The notes: generated from the sequence alone by a model not told the origin. A DNA stretch of 64,000 bases from Schlesneria sp. (GCA_028291515.1 JAQGHU010000022.1:1-64000); one strand, 5' to 3'; shown: positions 18,004-28,048, numbered from the stretch's first letter. Made by a program: numbers and translations.

Positions 18004-18314
18004 ACCAACGAGTATTGCCGGACGATCGAACCTCTGCCAGTGAGACTGATGCCTTTCTGAGCGGGGCGGCGCAAGCCCCCTGGCCTCATTTCCTGGGTGT
18101 GAGCCCCTCTTCCAGTCGAGTCCAAGGAGATCATCACAATCTGAACGGCTCACGATTGAAGAAGGAGGCGAGGGGAACGACATTCCCCGCTCAGAACTCT
18201 TTAATGTAGACGGCACACTCCGTGTGCTGTCTACATTGAGTGCACCAGATCCTGAATCACCACACGTGGCCATCACCCTAGGAAGACTTGGCAGGAGCCT
18301 CACGCACGGCGGTG
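18004..18314. other. Intergenic region with strong hairpin
   Basis: About 310 bases between the DUF1501 gene and the response regulator gene. It holds a long hairpin at 18203-18237 and several short G/C-rich inverted segments (GAGCGGGG near 18058, CCCCGCTC near 18186) that pair with each other. It contains the promoter region of the regulator. Confidence 0.4.
18203..18237 (-). terminator. Hairpin / terminator downstream of the DUF1501 gene
   Basis: AATGTAGACGGCACAC pairs with GTGTGCTGTCTACATT (one G-T position) around a TCC loop, a 16-bp stem. It lies about 80 bases downstream of the DUF1501 stop. On the minus strand it is followed by AAAGAG rather than a T-run, so it may act as a processing or REP-type element and not as a classical terminator. 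Confidence 0.5.
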
Positions 18315-19640
18315 TTACAGAAGTTCCATGATCGGATGAATCCCCGGATCAAGGACTGGTAACCGGCGTCCCGAAATATCGCTGATCGAAGGGTCATCAC
18401 CCAAGCCGACGGTGTGATACAGCGTCGCCAACACCTGTTGATAATGCAGCGGTCGGTCGAGAACATCACTGCCAATTTTGTCGGTCGCACCCAGAACCTG
18501 GCCGACTTTCAATCCGCCGCCACACAGCAATGCATGGCCGACGCGTGGCCAATGGTCGCGACCGGCGTCCTTGTTGATCTTCGGTGTGCGGCCGAATTCT
18601 CCCCAGACGCAGACCGTCACATCGCGATCCAGGCCGCGATCGTAGATGTCATTCACCAGGGCCGAAACCCCTCTGTCGAACAGCGGCAGGTGATCCTTCA
18701 AGTACTTAAAGTTATTCCCGTGCGTATCCCAGAACCCGTAGGCCACGGTGACGCAGCGCACACCCGACTCGACAAGTCGTCGAGCCGCTAACAACTGATC
18801 GTTCCACATTGGCGCGCCGTCACCCAGATGCTTCGATGACCCCATCCCGTAACGCTCGCGAACTCGTGGATCTTCTCGCGTCACGTCCAGGGCATTCACC
18901 AGCCGACTGGAAGTCAGCACGTCGAAGGCCTTGTCGTAGGTGGCGTCCATGTTGCGCACGGGGTTGGCATCAGCCTGCTGACGGAAGCGATCCATCACTT
19001 CCAGCAGCTTGCGCCTGTTGTCGAGCTGAGCCGGTTCGACGAATCGCAACTTCATGCTCGCCAGGTCTTCGCCGTCCGCCTGCACTGATCGATGCGCCGG
19101 ACCCAGGACGCCCGATCGCGGGCTGTTGTAGGGCTTATGCTGCATCGTGGGAAACAGGTCGACAAACGCAGGGACTGCCGGATCGATCTGCCCGAGTCGT
19201 TGTGACAAGATCGACCCAAAGTTGGGCTTCCCCTCACGATTGCTCAAGTCCATGGGATAGCCAGTCACGTTCTGGAAACTGCTGTGTTCGTCACGCAGGC
19301 CAACTAGTGACCTCACAACGGACATCCGGTGCATGCATTGGGAGGTCAACGGCAGCAGTTCGCTGATCTGGTAACTCGGCAGGCTGGTGTCAATCCCATT
19401 GAACTCGCCGCGGATCTCCTTCGGGGCATTCAATTTCAGATCGAAGGTGTCCTGATGACCCAGTCCGCCGGTCAAATAGACCATGATCACGGATTTGGCC
19501 GATGATGTGCTGCCATTGGCTTCAGCACGCAGCAGATCCGGCAACGACAGACCACCGACTGCCAGAGAACCAATCTGCAAAAACGTACGACGAGGGAAGC
19601 CATCGCAATAGTGGTATGGCGCGCCGGTTAAGGTCAGCAT
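18315..19640 (-). CDS. DUF1501 family protein, Tat-exported
   Basis: A 441-residue protein of the DUF1501 family (sulfatase-like fold), abundant in planctomycetes. The N-terminus carries a twin-arginine signal: CDGFPRRTFLQIGSLAVGG (about residues 13-31). Family features include VIMVYLTGGLGHQDTFDLK, CVTVAYGFWDTHGN and VCVWGEFGRTPKINKDAGRDHW with GHALLCGGGLKVGQVLG. The ATG at 19640 is chosen over the more distal 19703 because GGAG precedes it by 8 bases. In many planctomycetes these genes sit beside cytochrome-containing DUF1549/DUF1553 genes; none is present here. The biochemical role is unproven. Confidence 0.9.
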   Translation of the reverse strand: MLTLTGAPYHYCDGFPRRTFLQIGSLAVGGLSLPDLLRAEANGSTSSAKSVIMVYLTGGLGHQDTFDLKLNAPKEIRGEFNGIDTSLPSYQISELLPLTSQCMHRMSVVRSLVGLRDEHSSFQNVTGYPMDLSNREGKPNFGSILSQRLGQIDPAVPAFVDLFPTMQHKPYNSPRSGVLGPAHRSVQADGEDLASMKLRFVEPAQLDNRRKLLEVMDRFRQQADANPVRNMDATYDKAFDVLTSSRLVNALDVTREDPRVRERYGMGSSKHLGDGAPMWNDQLLAARRLVESGVRCVTVAYGFWDTHGNNFKYLKDHLPLFDRGVSALVNDIYDRGLDRDVTVCVWGEFGRTPKINKDAGRDHWPRVGHALLCGGGLKVGQVLGATDKIGSDVLDRPLHYQQVLATLYHTVGLGDDPSISDISGRRLPVLDPGIHPIMELL

Positions 19641-19890
19641 TGGCAACTCCGTCTCGTCGGGCAGGATAGTACGGGCAGGCAATCGCGATGATCGCGAACT
19701 CACAGTCGGCAGGATCGATCATATCCTCAATCGGCGAGATATCTATTCTTCGGAATTCTGCGGGGAAAACTGAGCCCCGTCAACGGAAAGTTCCATTCTA
19801 CTACTCGCATCGTAACATCATCGTTTGTAGCATGAGAGTCTCGCCCCGCACAATTCATCCAACCAGCCTTTAGCCATGGAGACCGACACC

Positions 19891-21201
19891 ATGACGGACT
19901 CAGCAAATCCCACGAATTCCTCGCGCCGCCAGTTCTTGAAAACCGGTGCCACTGTGGCCGGAACGTTAGGCCTCAATCTGACCATGAACAGCGGTGCTTT
20001 CGCCGCCGGAAGCGATCAGTTGAAGGTCGGTCTGGTCGGCTGTGGTGGCCGCGGGACAGGGGCCGCCCAGCAAGCCCTGACTGCTGACTCACAAGTGAAG
20101 TTGGTGGCCTGTGCCGACGCCTTCCCTCAGCAGATCGATAACGCGATCGGCAGCTTGAAAGCGAACAAGCGAATCGCCGAACAGGTCGCCGTGACCGACG
20201 ACTACAAGTTCGTCGGGTTGGAAGGCTATCGCAAGCTGATCGATGTCTGCGATGTCGTCCTGCTGGCGTCTCCGCCTGGGTTCCGCCCTTACCACTTGCG
20301 AGCCGCCGTTGAAGCGGGCAAGCACATCTTCACCGAAAAACCAATGGCCACGGACGCCCCAGGCATCCGGTCCGTGATCGAATCGGTGAAGATCGCGAAA
20401 GAGAAGAAGCTGGCGATGGTCGCCGGTTTCTGCTGGCGTTACGACCTGCCTCGTCGCGAACTCTTCAAGCGAATTCATGGTGGCGAAATTGGCGACGTCC
20501 TGGCAGCCTACGGGACGTACCTGACGAGCCCCGTCAAGCCGATGCCTCCGGCGAGCACTCGTCCCGAGGGAATCTCGGACTTCGATTGGATGCTGCGCAA
20601 CTGGTACAACTTCACCTGGCTGTCCGGTGATGGTCTGGTCGAGCAAGCCATTCACACCGTCGACTGGCTGCAGTGGGTCGCCAAAGATGTCCCGCCGAGC
20701 AAATGCACCGCCGTCGGGGGCCGCCAGATTCCCGCCCATGGCGGAAACATCTTCGATCACATCGAAGTGAACTACGAATGGGCCAGCGGCCTGCGCTGCT
20801 TCATCGCTCAGCGCCAGATCTCAGGCTGTCACAGTGAAAACGGTTTGACTGTTATGGGCAGTAAGGGAACGGCTCGCATCACGGGATACGGCCCGGAGGG
20901 CGTTTCGATCACGGGAACCAATCCTTGGAAGTACGAAGGTCCCAACCCAGACATGTATCAGGTCGAACACGACGAATTCTTCGATTCGATCCGTACTGGC
21001 AAGCCGATCAACGATGGCGACCGCATGGTCACCAGCACGATGGCCGGCATCATGGGGCGCATGGCTGGTTACACAGGCAAGCAAGTCACCTGGGACATGG
21101 CGATGAATTCAAAAGAACTCCTCTGCCCCGACTTGAAGTCACTCAGCGATGAAGTCAAGGTCGCACCAATCGCGCAACCAGGTGTCACGCCGTTCATCTA
21201 A
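19891..21201 (+). CDS. Gfo/Idh/MocA family oxidoreductase, Tat-exported
   Basis: A 436-residue NAD(P)-dependent dehydrogenase probably acting on a sugar or cyclitol outside the cytoplasm. A Tat signal is evident (SSRRQFLKTGATVAGTLGL, residues ~10-28). The Rossmann fold begins VGLVGCGGRGTGAAQQ; the EKP motif (FTEKPMA), whose Lys is catalytic, follows. A C-terminal substrate domain has DWLQW and AHGGNIFDHIEV. The start at 19891 follows GGAG by 9 bases; an ATG at 19876 is in frame but has no ribosome binding site. Exported Gfo/Idh/MocA enzymes are typical of planctomycetes. The substrate is not readable. Confidence 0.88.
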   Translation: MTDSANPTNSSRRQFLKTGATVAGTLGLNLTMNSGAFAAGSDQLKVGLVGCGGRGTGAAQQALTADSQVKLVACADAFPQQIDNAIGSLKANKRIAEQVAVTDDYKFVGLEGYRKLIDVCDVVLLASPPGFRPYHLRAAVEAGKHIFTEKPMATDAPGIRSVIESVKIAKEKKLAMVAGFCWRYDLPRRELFKRIHGGEIGDVLAAYGTYLTSPVKPMPPASTRPEGISDFDWMLRNWYNFTWLSGDGLVEQAIHTVDWLQWVAKDVPPSKCTAVGGRQIPAHGGNIFDHIEVNYEWASGLRCFIAQRQISGCHSENGLTVMGSKGTARITGYGPEGVSITGTNPWKYEGPNPDMYQVEHDEFFDSIRTGKPINDGDRMVTSTMAGIMGRMAGYTGKQVTWDMAMNSKELLCPDLKSLSDEVKVAPIAQPGVTPFI

Positions 21202-21235
21202 AGCAATGTCCGGTTGGTGATACGAACAACTTCGA

Positions 21236-21282
21236 GGCACTGGCTGTCCGTATTGGGATAGCCAGTGTCTCTTTTCGTTTAG
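21236..21282 (+). terminator. Intrinsic terminator after the oxidoreductase gene
   Basis: GGCACTGGCT and AGCCAGTGTC form a stem 35 bases after the stop, followed by TCTTTTCGTTT. It also faces the 3' end of the convergent gene at 21310. Confidence 0.75.
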
Positions 21283-21309
21283 GTACCTTGCTTGCGGGAA
21301 CGCTCGTAC

Positions 21310-21912
21310 TCAGCGATCCGGATTCACCTTCTGATCAGCACTCAGGACGCGCGGATTGGCGATCATAAAGTAATATTCCATTTCACCTGCTTGCGCGACG
21401 AAAATGGCGTCCATCTTCGACACCTTCAACGCAAATCCGCCAAGGAACCAGGGGGTCGATTCGTTCATCAAGGGAAAGTTCCCTTCCTGAAGATAACCGA
21501 GGCGGTACTTGGCTCCCACGGCCTTGAGTTCCGATGTTGCGCGACTGGCATACTCAGGAACATTCGGATTGTCCCACGCCCACTGCCAGGTCGAGTCCGT
21601 TTTGCAAACGCTGCCCATGGACTGGACGTCGAAGACTGTCAACGTGTCGCCCTTCGTGAGGACGAGTTGGCCAGCAGGAGTATCGATGTCATAGCGATCG
21701 TAGTTCGACAGCCATTTCTTGTGGAAGCTTTGTTGCTTGAAGTTGTATTCGTTTCTCGCTGCAACCAGGAACTCAGCAACTTCTTCGCTGACTCCGTAGT
21801 CAACGGCTTCCTGTCGCAGATCCCGACGTATTTGCCGATCCCGGAAGTGACGCACCATGTAGATTGCGCACGGCACCAGAAGTAGTGTGAACACCAATGC
21901 CGCTATCTTCAT
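21310..21912 (-). CDS. Membrane-anchored protein of unknown function
   Basis: A 200-residue protein with an N-terminal hydrophobic segment (MKIAALVFTLLLVPCAIYMV) followed by basic and then mixed soluble sequence. The soluble part includes EVAEFLVAARNEYNFKQQSF, WAWDNPNVPEY and a C-terminal half that reads like a mixed alpha/beta domain. I do not recognise the family. The start at 21912 is preferred because GGAAAGA sits 8 bases upstream; the frame also has an ATG at 21960 and stays open further. The product is probably anchored in the inner membrane with its body outside. Confidence 0.6.
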   Translation of the reverse strand: MKIAALVFTLLLVPCAIYMVRHFRDRQIRRDLRQEAVDYGVSEEVAEFLVAARNEYNFKQQSFHKKWLSNYDRYDIDTPAGQLVLTKGDTLTVFDVQSMGSVCKTDSTWQWAWDNPNVPEYASRATSELKAVGAKYRLGYLQEGNFPLMNESTPWFLGGFALKVSKMDAIFVAQAGEMEYYFMIANPRVLSADQKVNPDR

Positions 21913-22202
21913 TGCCGTTGTCTTTCCACGAGCAAGGACTGTTAGTTCAGCATGAGACATGTCTCGACGAACATGCTCACTCGTGGAAAGGCATCGGTCA
22001 ACTGGGAGCTTTAGATTTCGCCGAGGCGACACTCTCACCGAAAGGTCGCGTGTCCAACCTGACCCCTCACCCTGAAGGGGCACCGACAAGCCGGCCTCGG
22101 GCATCGCCTGTGGAAACATTTGGCAAGCCCTGAAAGGGGCGGCACAACTGAATCCTGTCCGTTAACGGATTCGCGTACCGACCATCTGTGCAGTTCGCTA
22201 AT

Positions 22203-22508
22203 TCAGCTTCGGCAGCAAACCGAATCCAGCGCCTGCTCGGCCGTCGGGAAGACGGTCGATCCCACGGGCAGCCAAACAGAAACTCCGGTGTCGATGTGGC
22301 GCAGTCGCTCTTGGCGATAACTCACCCCGCCAATAATGCGCACCTGCATTTTCACAATGCGATCGGAGTCACTCATCCGAAAAGCAACGGCAGGGATCTG
22401 GCTGGAACGATCCCGGGACGCCAAGTCGGAAACCTCGACCAACTCAAAACCCAGCTCGCGTTCTTCGTCAGTCAGTTCACTAGAGTAGAGGGCGAACGAT
22501 GGCAGCAT
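22203..22508 (-). CDS. Small hypothetical protein
   Basis: A 101-residue soluble protein starting MLPSFALYSSELTDEERELG. It has a plausible ribosome binding site (GGAAGC) 7 bases before the ATG and a balanced amino-acid composition, including FELVEVSDLASRDRSSQIPA and VKMQVRIIGGVSYRQERL. A competing ORF on the opposite strand is less convincing (repetitive codons, no ribosome binding site). No family is recognised. Confidence 0.45.
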   Translation of the reverse strand: MLPSFALYSSELTDEERELGFELVEVSDLASRDRSSQIPAVAFRMSDSDRIVKMQVRIIGGVSYRQERLRHIDTGVSVWLPVGSTVFPTAEQALDSVCCRS

Positions 22509-22787
22509 GATTGCTTCCGTTCAAAGCGAGACAATTGGTTCGACCAGTCGGCAGACTGCCAACTCGACGTGAAAATGACATTGCTAGGGCAGAGAGATAC
22601 CAACGAATCTACTCGCAATTGTGAAGCGGTGATGAATCGTCGGTGAGTTCTTCCGCCGTCGGCAACGCCGGGTACTGTCCCACGACATCTGTGACGTTTC
22701 CGTCGCGACGAAACGTGAACGCACCAGACAACTTGCGTGAGCGAGCGCCGCATGATTCGACCGATACATTCGCGCAAATCGAAGTCG

Positions 22788-23612
22788 TTACGGCAGCGAG
22801 TGCAGGAAGTTTTCCCGCTCCGCGGCACAGTATCGGATATGGTCGTCGTTGTGAGTCCCATCCGGGACGATGATGAACTTCTTCGGCCCGGGGGCACTCG
22901 AAAAAAGTTGCTTTGCGACGGACAACGGAATCAGATGGTCCGCGTCACCATGACTTTGCAGTACGGGACCAGAATAGGTTTTGATCTTTTCCCCAGAGTT
23001 CAATCGTTGGGTCATATTCCATTTCGGTAGCAGCCACGCTGCATGGCGCTCAGCGACATCTGGCAACGATGAAAAGGTGCTTTCCAGAATCAGGCCCCTC
23101 GCTCCACCGTTTGCTGCCAGATCAACCGCGACCGCACCGCCGAGCGACCTGCCGATCAGCACCACCTCAGACGGTTGAATCCCGTTTTCCTTCGCCAGCC
23201 AATCCCGTGCGGCCTCGGCGTCCTGCAAAATTCCCCGTTCATTGGCCATTCCGGTACTGCGGCCGTAGCCCCGATAGTCAAACACGAGAATGGAAAGACG
23301 ATGCAGCTTCGATAAACGCTCGGTCAACTGGGCCCACTTGTCGACGGTGCCGATATTGCCGTGGCAATACAGTGCCACGGCCTGCGGATTCGGATGGGCG
23401 AAATATCGACCTTCCAGGCGGTGATGATCCTCGGTTTCGACCCACACCTGTCGGCCTCCACTCGACCCTTGCTGGGTGAAGGAAGGAGCGACGGATTGGG
23501 GATAGATCAACAATTGCTCCACTGGTCGGAATGGAGAAAATGGTCCGAGAATTCGACAACCGGGCGTCCCCAGAATCAGTGCGGTCATCAGTAGCAATGA
23601 TGGCCAACGCAT
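22788..23612 (-). CDS. Alpha/beta hydrolase lipoprotein
   Basis: A 274-residue serine hydrolase. It opens with a lipoprotein signal (LLLMTALILGTPGC, Cys ~19). The nucleophile elbow is GRSLGG with Ser ~156. The oxyanion region is CHGNIGT (~83-89), and VFDYRGYGRSTG is typical of the BEM46/YqkD-like subgroup. Catalytic Asp is in HGDADHLIP (~223-225) and His in GTHNDDH (~254-258). All triad residues are present. The substrate is unknown; related proteins are putative esterases or peptidases. It stands alone on the minus strand. Confidence 0.85.
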   Translation of the reverse strand: MRWPSLLLMTALILGTPGCRILGPFSPFRPVEQLLIYPQSVAPSFTQQGSSGGRQVWVETEDHHRLEGRYFAHPNPQAVALYCHGNIGTVDKWAQLTERLSKLHRLSILVFDYRGYGRSTGMANERGILQDAEAARDWLAKENGIQPSEVVLIGRSLGGAVAVDLAANGGARGLILESTFSSLPDVAERHAAWLLPKWNMTQRLNSGEKIKTYSGPVLQSHGDADHLIPLSVAKQLFSSAPGPKKFIIVPDGTHNDDHIRYCAAERENFLHSLP

Positions 23613-24166
23613 TTCTGAATGTCACACGTTCCAGGATTGTGGTTGGCTCTTAACCAGAAGTCTCTGGTCAGGCCCTCGCTGGTCGCCGTCCGGCAGAATC
23701 TGCAGGACAATCTCGAACTGTCTGCTTAAGAGCGGCCGGTATCGACGTTGCACGCTGATTATTTTCGCATGACCATTTGGCTGCGGATCATCCATTCGTT
23801 TCGGACCTCAAAGCAGGCAATGTTTAACGATTTTCGCGACAATTCCGTGCCACCCATCGACTCGACAAAAGCTTCCACTTTATTGCCGATCAGGACAGGA
23901 ATTGATGGAGAACTGAGGGGTGACCCGCACAGAAATGATGACCTCGCTATCAGCAGATGAGCTCATGACTACTGGAGGCTGATGAAACCTTCCATTTGCG
24001 ACACCCGGCGTCGAGTAGTCTCACGTGCTGTGGATCTTGTCCCGCGACGATAGCCGGTGAAGATTCTCTTCGGATTAGAGGGATTCCGCCTGCGCGGAAA
24101 TGCATACCAATGGACCCAGTCCGCACTGGTGATGCACCAAGTCAATAGTCCAGATCAGACTTCCGT
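23613..24166. other. Gene-free region
   Basis: About 550 bases with no supported ORF. A degenerate REP-like palindrome (GATTCCGCCTGCGCGGAAATG, near 24082-24102) is the only recognisable element. The rest shows no clear terminator, RNA or repeat, and may be decayed sequence. Confidence 0.35.
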
Positions 24167-24583
24167 TCAGTCGGTCAGCTTGAAGTCGTGTTCGCTGCCA
24201 CCCTTTTTCACTTCAGCAACCAGTTCCGTATTGTTATTGTATTTCTCAGGAATGTAGGCTTCCCGCACCGGTACGGTTCCGCCTTTGTAATCGGATTCCG
24301 TCTTTCCGGGGACTTCGCGGCTGGCTGTGATACTGACTTTTTGTTTGCCCCCCTTAGCCCGGAAAGAATACTTCCCGTCCTTGATTGGCCCCGCCTCCGG
24401 TCCCTTGCCCTCTTCCACGGGGGTAAAAGTGATCAGTCCTTCCTTCACGTTTTCCCCATTGAATGTCACGGTCCCCCAGACCTTGTGCTTCGCTGGGCCT
24501 TCCTCACCCGCACCACATCCGGCCATGGCCAGTGCCAGCGTCGCCAAGCTGCCGAGAATATAATTTCGCCGTGAATTCAGCAT
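24167..24583 (-). CDS. Small lipoprotein with carboxypeptidase-regulatory-like fold
   Basis: A 138-residue lipoprotein. The signal peptide NYILGSLATLALAMAGC ends in lipobox AMAGC (Cys ~22). The mature part begins VWGTVTFNGENVKEGLITFT, the VxGxVtfnGkpl pattern of the small planctomycete lipoprotein family that usually lies next to DUF1559 genes. Here a DUF1559 gene starts divergently about 470 bases away. It is probably a surface or periplasmic beta-sandwich protein, with no enzymatic residues visible. Confidence 0.8.
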   Translation of the reverse strand: MLNSRRNYILGSLATLALAMAGCGAGEEGPAKHKVWGTVTFNGENVKEGLITFTPVEEGKGPEAGPIKDGKYSFRAKGGKQKVSITASREVPGKTESDYKGGTVPVREAYIPEKYNNNTELVAEVKKGGSEHDFKLTD

Positions 24584-25050
24584 CGTAATTCGCCCATTTC
24601 GAGAATGTTAAATAACAACGAGTGAATCGTCTGTTTTGGATCTCAGTTACCATTTAATCTATGAACATATGGGTTCGAGTGCAAGTACCGACGTCAGCGA
24701 TTTCAGGTAGTGTCGGCTTGTGATAACAGAGAGATAGCGGAGACGTATCTCGCTACTCTGTAGTGATTTATGTAGTCCGGATGGGCCGAGAAGCGAGCCG
24801 GAATTCAATGATTTTGGAAATCTTTCCATTTCCGCCGGCTTATTCATGATTTTGGGTAGCGACAAGGATGCATAGGGGTTATGATTGATTGGTTAAGACA
24901 AAATACTTTAGCATTCACTCGCAGTGAATCTTCTTTAGGTTCGAGATTGTTTCGCCGCCAATCCTTCTGAGAAATCGTCTTCCAGTGCGGGCCAGCCGAA
25001 CCGGGAGCACTTTTAATGCGGCTTGGGATCGTTTTTTGGGGAGTTTGTTT
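24584..25050. other. Divergent regulatory region of lipoprotein and DUF1559 genes
   Basis: About 465 bases, clearly AT-richer than the surrounding genes, between divergent genes. It contains a perfect hairpin ATTCACT-CGC-AGTGAAT at 24913-24929, about 120 bases before the DUF1559 start, which could be an operator or leader element. No sigma-70 pair is convincing. GGGGAG lies 7 bases before the DUF1559 start. Confidence 0.4.
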
Positions 25051-25965
25051 ATGCCAAGGACTTTGCGGCGGGGTTTTACACTGATCGAGCTACTGGTGGT
25101 GATTGCGATCATCGCTGTCTTGATCGCGTTGTTGTTGCCGGCGGTTCAGCAGGCGCGTGAATCGGCCCGTCGGACGCAGTGCAAAAACAACTTGAAGCAA
25201 CTGGGTCTGGCTCTTCACAACTACCACGACATTAACTTGACGTTCCCGATGGGGGCAGTCGATGGCTATAACTGCACTCCTTCTCGGATGACGTATGCAC
25301 CGCCGCTATTCCCGCAGATGGACCAGGCACCTCTCTTTGCTGCAATGACGGCTTGGTTGGCCACGGCGGGTAATACGTCACTCTATGCATGGGGGCCTTC
25401 TGCCGCCACAGGGGCGAACCGAGATTCCAAGATCCCAGGCCTGATGTGTCCGTCAGATCCGTCCGCAGGAACGATTCAATCCACAATTAATGAAGGCGTC
25501 CGCATTAACTATTTGGCTGTCACGGGTGGAACGGACTGCGCCACGACCCCGGTGACAGGGGCCTTCGGTCCATTGTCGTCGACTCGAATGCGAGATTTTA
25601 TCGATGGGACATCGAATACGATTGTGATTGGCGAAATGGTTGTGCCCCCGGCACCCAATGACAAACGTGGTGGACTCTTCAATGCGTGCAAGTCCAATTC
25701 GTTTATCTCCACGAGGTATCCCCCCAATACGACCGTGCCTGACAACGTGCAACCGTCGGCGGGACTTTGCGTCAACACGGTCTTCACACCCTGCCTCGAC
25801 GCGGTCGGCAACAACTTTAATGCCTCCTCACGCAGCATGCATACGGGTGGCGCGCATCAGTTGCTGGGCGATGGCTCCGTTCGGTTCGTTTCCAATAACG
25901 TCGACACGTTGACGTTCAATAAACTCGGTACCCGCGCTGGGAACGAAGTCGTTGGTGAGTTCTAA
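25051..25965 (+). CDS. DUF1559 prepilin-like protein
   Basis: A 304-residue protein with a type IV prepilin/pseudopilin N-terminus: [20 protein letters not shown], with the G-F cleavage site and the conserved Glu5. A DUF1559 body follows ([16 protein letters not shown]-x-SD-P pairs, [11 protein letters not shown], and the terminal [11 protein letters not shown] box). These proteins are processed by prepilin peptidase and are greatly expanded in planctomycetes. The start at 25051 has a GGGGAG ribosome binding site and makes a short leader; upstream in-frame codons do not fit a prepilin leader. A terminator follows. Confidence 0.93.
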   Translation: MPRTLRRGFTLIELLVVIAIIAVLIALLLPAVQQARESARRTQCKNNLKQLGLALHNYHDINLTFPMGAVDGYNCTPSRMTYAPPLFPQMDQAPLFAAMTAWLATAGNTSLYAWGPSAATGANRDSKIPGLMCPSDPSAGTIQSTINEGVRINYLAVTGGTDCATTPVTGAFGPLSSTRMRDFIDGTSNTIVIGEMVVPPAPNDKRGGLFNACKSNSFISTRYPPNTTVPDNVQPSAGLCVNTVFTPCLDAVGNNFNASSRSMHTGGAHQLLGDGSVRFVSNNVDTLTFNKLGTRAGNEVVGEF

Positions 25966-26005
25966 TCCGATTCGATCGACTGCGGATCGAAGCTGAAATT
26001 GGCAC

Positions 26006-26047
26006 GCTGGACTGCGTCGACTGTTTGTCGCGCAGTCCAGTTTGCAT
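26006..26047 (+). terminator. Terminator after the DUF1559 gene
   Basis: CTGGACTGCG and CGCAGTCCAG form a 10-bp stem about 40 bases after the stop, followed by TTTGCATTTG. The spacing and strand fit the DUF1559 transcript. Confidence 0.6.
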
Positions 26048-26223
26048 TTGTCGACCGAACGAAGAACGGCGCTACGGCGGTTTCAGGCCGATGCAAGGTG
26101 TTGATTGCTCCGGTCGGAAAGACGACCATTTGATTGCGTGGTGCTCTCACCACGCGGGGAGCATGCCTCACCTCGACGCAGATGAAGCAGTCGCGTGTTC
26201 AATCGATTACGGAGCAAACACCG

Positions 26224-27078
26224 ATGAAAGCCATTCGCCGAATTGTGCGTGATGTACGGCCGCATTGGGTCGGAGACGGCTTCCCCGTGCGCAGTTTGTT
26301 TTCATACCAGGAGGGAGACGAGTTTGATCCGTTTCTGCTTTTGGACTACGCCGGGCCGCACCGATTTGCCCCGGCCGAGGCGAAGCGCGGCGTCGGTGAG
26401 CATCCGCATCGGGGGTTCGAGACCGTCACGATTGTGTACCAGGGCGAGCTGGAACACCGCGATTCCAGTGGCAGCCACGGGACGATTGGTCCAGGGGATG
26501 TCCAATGGATGACGGCCGCATCAGGAGTAGTTCACGAAGAGTTTCACAGTGAACGATTTGCCCGCGACGGTGGAACACTGGAAATGGTTCAGTTGTGGGT
26601 CAACCTACCTGCGCAAGAGAAAATGTCGCCACCGCGGTATCAGGGAATCGTTGATTCACAGATTCCTCGCGTGTCTCTGCCGGACGGCGCGGGCACGGCG
26701 CGAATCATTGCCGGCGAATTCCAAGGAGTCCGCGGCCCGGCCTCAACATTCACCGCGATTAACGCCTGGGATCTGCAACTGAATCCAAATGGATCTGTCA
26801 GCCTTCATCTGCCCGAAGGGGACACCGCGCTGATTGTTGTTCAATCGGGAACATTGCAGGTGAATGACAACCCACTGAAAGCCGTCGAACTCGCCTTGTT
26901 CGAACGATCTGGCGAACTTGTGATCCTGCGGGCGGAATCAGCGTCACGGCTGCTTGTGCTTTCTGGCGAACAATTGAATGAACCGGTCGTCGGGCAGGGA
27001 CCGTTCGTGATGAATACTCGCGAACAGATTCGTGAGGCCATTGCGGACTATCAAGCCGGTCGCATGGGACATCTCTGA
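26224..27078 (+). CDS. Pirin family protein
   Basis: A 284-residue bicupin of the pirin family. The N-terminal cupin contains the metal ligands HPHRGFET (His ~60 and 62) and VVHEEFH (His ~104, Glu ~106). It opens RRIVRDVRPHWVGDGFPVRS, typical of pirins. Some pirins are quercetinases, others regulators; the metal site is intact, so dioxygenase activity is possible. The start is set at 26224 (MKAIRR) with GGAG ahead; upstream codons to 26134 are in frame but not pirin-like. The gene appears monocistronic. Confidence 0.88.
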   Translation: MKAIRRIVRDVRPHWVGDGFPVRSLFSYQEGDEFDPFLLLDYAGPHRFAPAEAKRGVGEHPHRGFETVTIVYQGELEHRDSSGSHGTIGPGDVQWMTAASGVVHEEFHSERFARDGGTLEMVQLWVNLPAQEKMSPPRYQGIVDSQIPRVSLPDGAGTARIIAGEFQGVRGPASTFTAINAWDLQLNPNGSVSLHLPEGDTALIVVQSGTLQVNDNPLKAVELALFERSGELVILRAESASRLLVLSGEQLNEPVVGQGPFVMNTREQIREAIADYQAGRMGHL

Positions 27079-27165
27079 GTTCGCACAGCGGTGTGACACA
27101 GGCGGGACTAACAAGAATGAGGAGGTCCTCCGTTCCCCGAAGGTGGCTTACCAAGTTGTCATGAG

Positions 27166-28008
27166 ATGAAGGGGTACCCCACTAAGACAACTGTCTACAA
27201 TCAAATCAGAGACCAATTGCGACGAACCTTGTTGCGGAGGGGATCTGATGAACTGGCATCGTTGGCCGATCCGCCTGGCGCGAATTCAGAAACGGGACGC
27301 CTGCGGGCAAAGTTCGATGACCTACCACTGACCGAGGCGATGCAGGCAATCCGCCAGTTTCGCATTCAGGCCGGGGCCCTACCCGAGTCGGTCACCAACG
27401 AAATCACTCTTTCCAACGAGACTGCCGAACAGGCTGCGGACCTTCTGATCGACAATGACGCACCGACCTTGATCTCAATTTACTATGTCGAGAAGGGTGA
27501 ATTCGTTCCGCAACGCATCAGCCTGGGGGCGACCGTAACGAACCACACCGATGTTCCAATCCTGCTGGAACTCAGAACACCACTGATCCTGTCGACTGAC
27601 AAGAAACGCGGTCTCGAGAACATCGACCTTTCGAAGATCATCGTGGCGCCAGGCTATGTCGAGCGAATCGATGCCCAGCAGCAAGCTTGGGAAGCCAACG
27701 AATCACTGGCCGCAGCCCACAGCCGCGACTATCGCCACTACCTGACTCGCTTTGTGAAGAATTCCCCTTACCGCGGTCACACCGTCAGGGGACTTGTGCA
27801 TGACAACGACGCGGCGCTAGTCTATGTCGATACCGGGAAAACCCTGGAAGTCCGTCGCGTCAAGAACGACATCCAGGAAACCATCCTGAGTGGACCAGAC
27901 GCCGAGGCCGCCTTCAAAAAAGTGCCGCGTGAGTCTCACGGCAATCGAACAGACCCGCCACCACCCAAGCCAAAACTCAAGCGAGGCCAACTACCGCCCC
28001 CGCCATGA
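27166..28008 (+). CDS. Hypothetical protein with proline-rich C-terminus
   Basis: A 280-residue soluble protein with no signal peptide. The central part (about 95-200) alternates beta-prone stretches (APTLISIYYVEKGEFVPQRI, DVPILLELRTPLILSTDKKR). The end (~255-280) is basic and proline-rich (DPPPPKPKLKRGQLPPPP). No family is recognised. It lies 87 bases after the pirin gene and ends at a strong terminator, so the two may share a transcript. Confidence 0.6.
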   Translation: MKGYPTKTTVYNQIRDQLRRTLLRRGSDELASLADPPGANSETGRLRAKFDDLPLTEAMQAIRQFRIQAGALPESVTNEITLSNETAEQAADLLIDNDAPTLISIYYVEKGEFVPQRISLGATVTNHTDVPILLELRTPLILSTDKKRGLENIDLSKIIVAPGYVERIDAQQQAWEANESLAAAHSRDYRHYLTRFVKNSPYRGHTVRGLVHDNDAALVYVDTGKTLEVRRVKNDIQETILSGPDAEAAFKKVPRESHGNRTDPPPPKPKLKRGQLPPPP

Positions 28009-28048
28009 GCGGTCGGGTGGCCGACATCATTTTCGAATGGTAAACACT

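Noticed and set aside
18004-18303. 100-codon N-terminal extension of the response regulator
   Set aside because: It precedes the receiver start MSHLLFIDDE, is low-complexity, and contains the hairpin at 18203-18237.
22188-22646. 152-codon + strand ORF
   Set aside because: Mirror frame of the 101-residue minus-strand ORF, with no ribosome binding site and no domain.
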